This document shows positions 6,548-7,641 of a DNA stretch of 7,641 bases, piece by piece. Source of the stretch: an uncultured Alistipes sp. (GTDB lineage: Bacteria; Bacteroidota; Bacteroidia; Bacteroidales; Rikenellaceae); assembly GCA_934754975.1 (NCBI GenBank), contig CAKVKI010000124.1:1-7641 (forward strand). Direction: 5' to 3'. Made by a program: the position numbers and the translations under genes. The notes under the pieces were generated by a model. That model was not told where the DNA came from. It did not search any database and was given only the letters and a program-made list of their open reading frames with translations. The first letter of the stretch is position 1. Every line of letters begins with the position of its first letter.

Positions 6548-7641
6548 CTAGATAAGCTTTGTTCCCGCTTCGGGCGCATCCGAAGGGGTCCAGTTACGGT
6601 AGAGAGAGTTGATTCGTTTCGACAAACGTTCCATTTCGCCGTCGAGCTGCGAGTGCGTGATGGTCGCATAAATCTGCGTGGTGCGTATATTTCTATGCCC
6701 CAGCAGTTTGCTGATAGTTTCGATGGCTACGCCCTGCGACAGGGTGATCGTCGTGGCGAACGTGTGGCGGGCCGAATGGAATGTAATCTGCTTCATAATG
6801 CCTATTTCGGACATAATCTTGTCGAGACAGGCGTTGCACCAGCCGTTGCTCGGGAGATCGAAGATTCGCTTGTCGCGGGTCATCGGCCTGTGTTTCAGCA
6901 GGATGTTATAGGGCACTTCGAACAGCCGGACATTGACTTCGGAGCCTGTTTTGCGGCGCGTCGTACTGATCCACAGTTGTTTATTCGCCTGCTGGATGTT
7001 TTCCAGCGTAAGCTCCTTGATATCAACATACGACAGGCCGGTGAAACAGCTGAAGAGAAAGGCATCCCGGATAAGTTGTAAGGTAGGAGTGTCGCCTTCG
7101 TACTGCATGAGTTTATTAATCTCGCTCATGGACAAATAATTACGCGTCACGAATTCGCTTTGCAATTTGTAATTCGCAAACAGATCCTTGTTCATATAGC
7201 CCTTGCTGCGGGCCAGCATCAGGATATGTTTGAGGGCGATCATGTAAATCCACGTCGTATTTTTCTTATGGGCGCACTCCTGCGCAATGTAGGAATGAAA
7301 GCCCGTAAGGAATTCGCGGTTGAGTTCCTTGAACATTAAATCTTTCCGGTTGTACTTGTCCCAGATGAAATCCGCCAGGTGGCGGCACACACACCTATAT
7401 TTATAATAAGTGGTTTTACTGCGGCTGACACCTACCATGCGTTTGAACTCGTCGTTGTGCTGTTTGAAGAAAGCGACGATCGTCTCTTGTTTGTGATTAC
7501 CACCGAAATACATCTCCTTGACCATCGCCGGGGTGACGTAAGCCTGGTCGTAAAAGAGCGTGTTGTAACATCTTTCGATGTGGAACCGGATGTTGGCCAG
7601 CTGTTCGTTGATTTGGACGGCCATGTTGCTCCGTCCCGAGA
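6548..7641 (-). CDS. Tyrosine recombinase/integrase, Bacteroidetes type (N-terminus outside window)
   Basis: The frame is open from the window edge to TAG at 6550-6548. An internal ATG at 7624 would give 358 residues, but the frame continues upstream (S-G-R-S-N before it). Relatives are about 400 residues with an N-terminal arm-binding domain, so I treat the gene as 5'-truncated by the window. Numbering from that ATG, residues about 45-140 are the SAM-like core-binding domain and about 160-345 the catalytic domain. Visible catalytic residues are K225 in the R-R-K-T-G hairpin, H283 and R286 in H-S-A-R, H310 in L-L-G-H, and the nucleophile Y319 in T-Q-I-Y-A. The usual first Arg of T-G-L-R is replaced by S198 (T-G-L-S-Y), as I recall for IntDOT-like integrases. 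The enzyme should cut and rejoin DNA through a 3'-phosphotyrosine. It could belong to an integrated element or be a dedicated invertase for a nearby locus. It ends 257 bp before susC on the same strand. No excisionase, att site or tRNA is seen. Confidence 0.95.
   Translation of the reverse strand, partial: SGRSNMAVQINEQLANIRFHIERCYNTLFYDQAYVTPAMVKEMYFGGNHKQETIVAFFKQHNDEFKRMVGVSRSKTTYYKYRCVCRHLADFIWDKYNRKDLMFKELNREFLTGFHSYIAQECAHKKNTTWIYMIALKHILMLARSKGYMNKDLFANYKLQSEFVTRNYLSMSEINKLMQYEGDTPTLQLIRDAFLFSCFTGLSYVDIKELTLENIQQANKQLWISTTRRKTGSEVNVRLFEVPYNILLKHRPMTRDKRIFDLPSNGWCNACLDKIMSEIGIMKQITFHSARHTFATTITLSQGVAIETISKLLGHRNIRTTQIYATITHSQLDGEMERLSKRINSLYRNWTPSDAPEAGTKLI

Noticed and set aside
6427..6669. 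Minus-strand 80-codon frame overlapping the recombinase 3' end
   Set aside because: Most of it is an out-of-frame reading of the recombinase C-terminus. It has low-complexity Arg/Ser/Thr composition, and its own 3' part is the structured spacer.
1..7641. CRISPR array, tRNA/rRNA genes, insertion-sequence ends or an att duplication
   Set aside because: I saw no regularly spaced repeats, no cloverleaf-like sequence, no transposase and no convincing pair of att-like repeats. A short or imperfect att site could still be missed by eye.

Overview
The window looks like gut-type Bacteroidales DNA. It holds a SusC/SusD outer-membrane nutrient-uptake pair, lipoproteins with Bacteroidetes-style acidic residues after the lipidated cysteine, a promoter of the TTTG / TAnnTTTG type, and a Bacteroidetes-type tyrosine recombinase. 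The moderately high GC content and the SusD N-terminus remind me of Alistipes (Rikenellaceae), but that genus assignment is an impression, not a demonstration.

All four genes lie on the minus strand, so the transcriptional order runs from high to low coordinates. (1) A tyrosine recombinase fills 7641-6548 and has lost its N-terminal part at the window edge. (2) A 257-bp spacer (6547-6291) holds a G-quadruplex-type motif, two hairpin sequences, an AT-rich direct repeat and a well-formed Bacteroidetes promoter reading toward susC. (3) A complete SusC-like TonB-dependent transporter follows at 6290-3084. (4) After 26 bp comes a complete SusD-like lipoprotein at 3057-1423. (5) After another 33 bp comes a third lipoprotein in the SusE/SusF position, which starts at 1389 and is still open at base 1.

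The last three genes almost certainly form one operon. SusC is the TonB-powered barrel, SusD is the surface lid that captures ligand, and the third lipoprotein is probably a further surface ligand-binding protein. No glycosidase, lyase, sulfatase or peptidase is visible, so the substrate cannot be named; any degradative enzymes would lie past base 1. No ECF sigma, anti-sigma, hybrid two-component or SusR-like regulator is present, and SusC lacks the N-terminal signalling (STN) domain. A site-specific recombinase occupies the place where a regulator often sits. That raises, but does not prove, the possibility that expression or allele choice at this locus is controlled by DNA rearrangement.

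I found no tRNA, rRNA, CRISPR array, insertion-sequence transposase or clear att site. The window is mostly ordinary SUS-type content; the points worth a second look are the recombinase-promoter-susC arrangement and the structured spacer.
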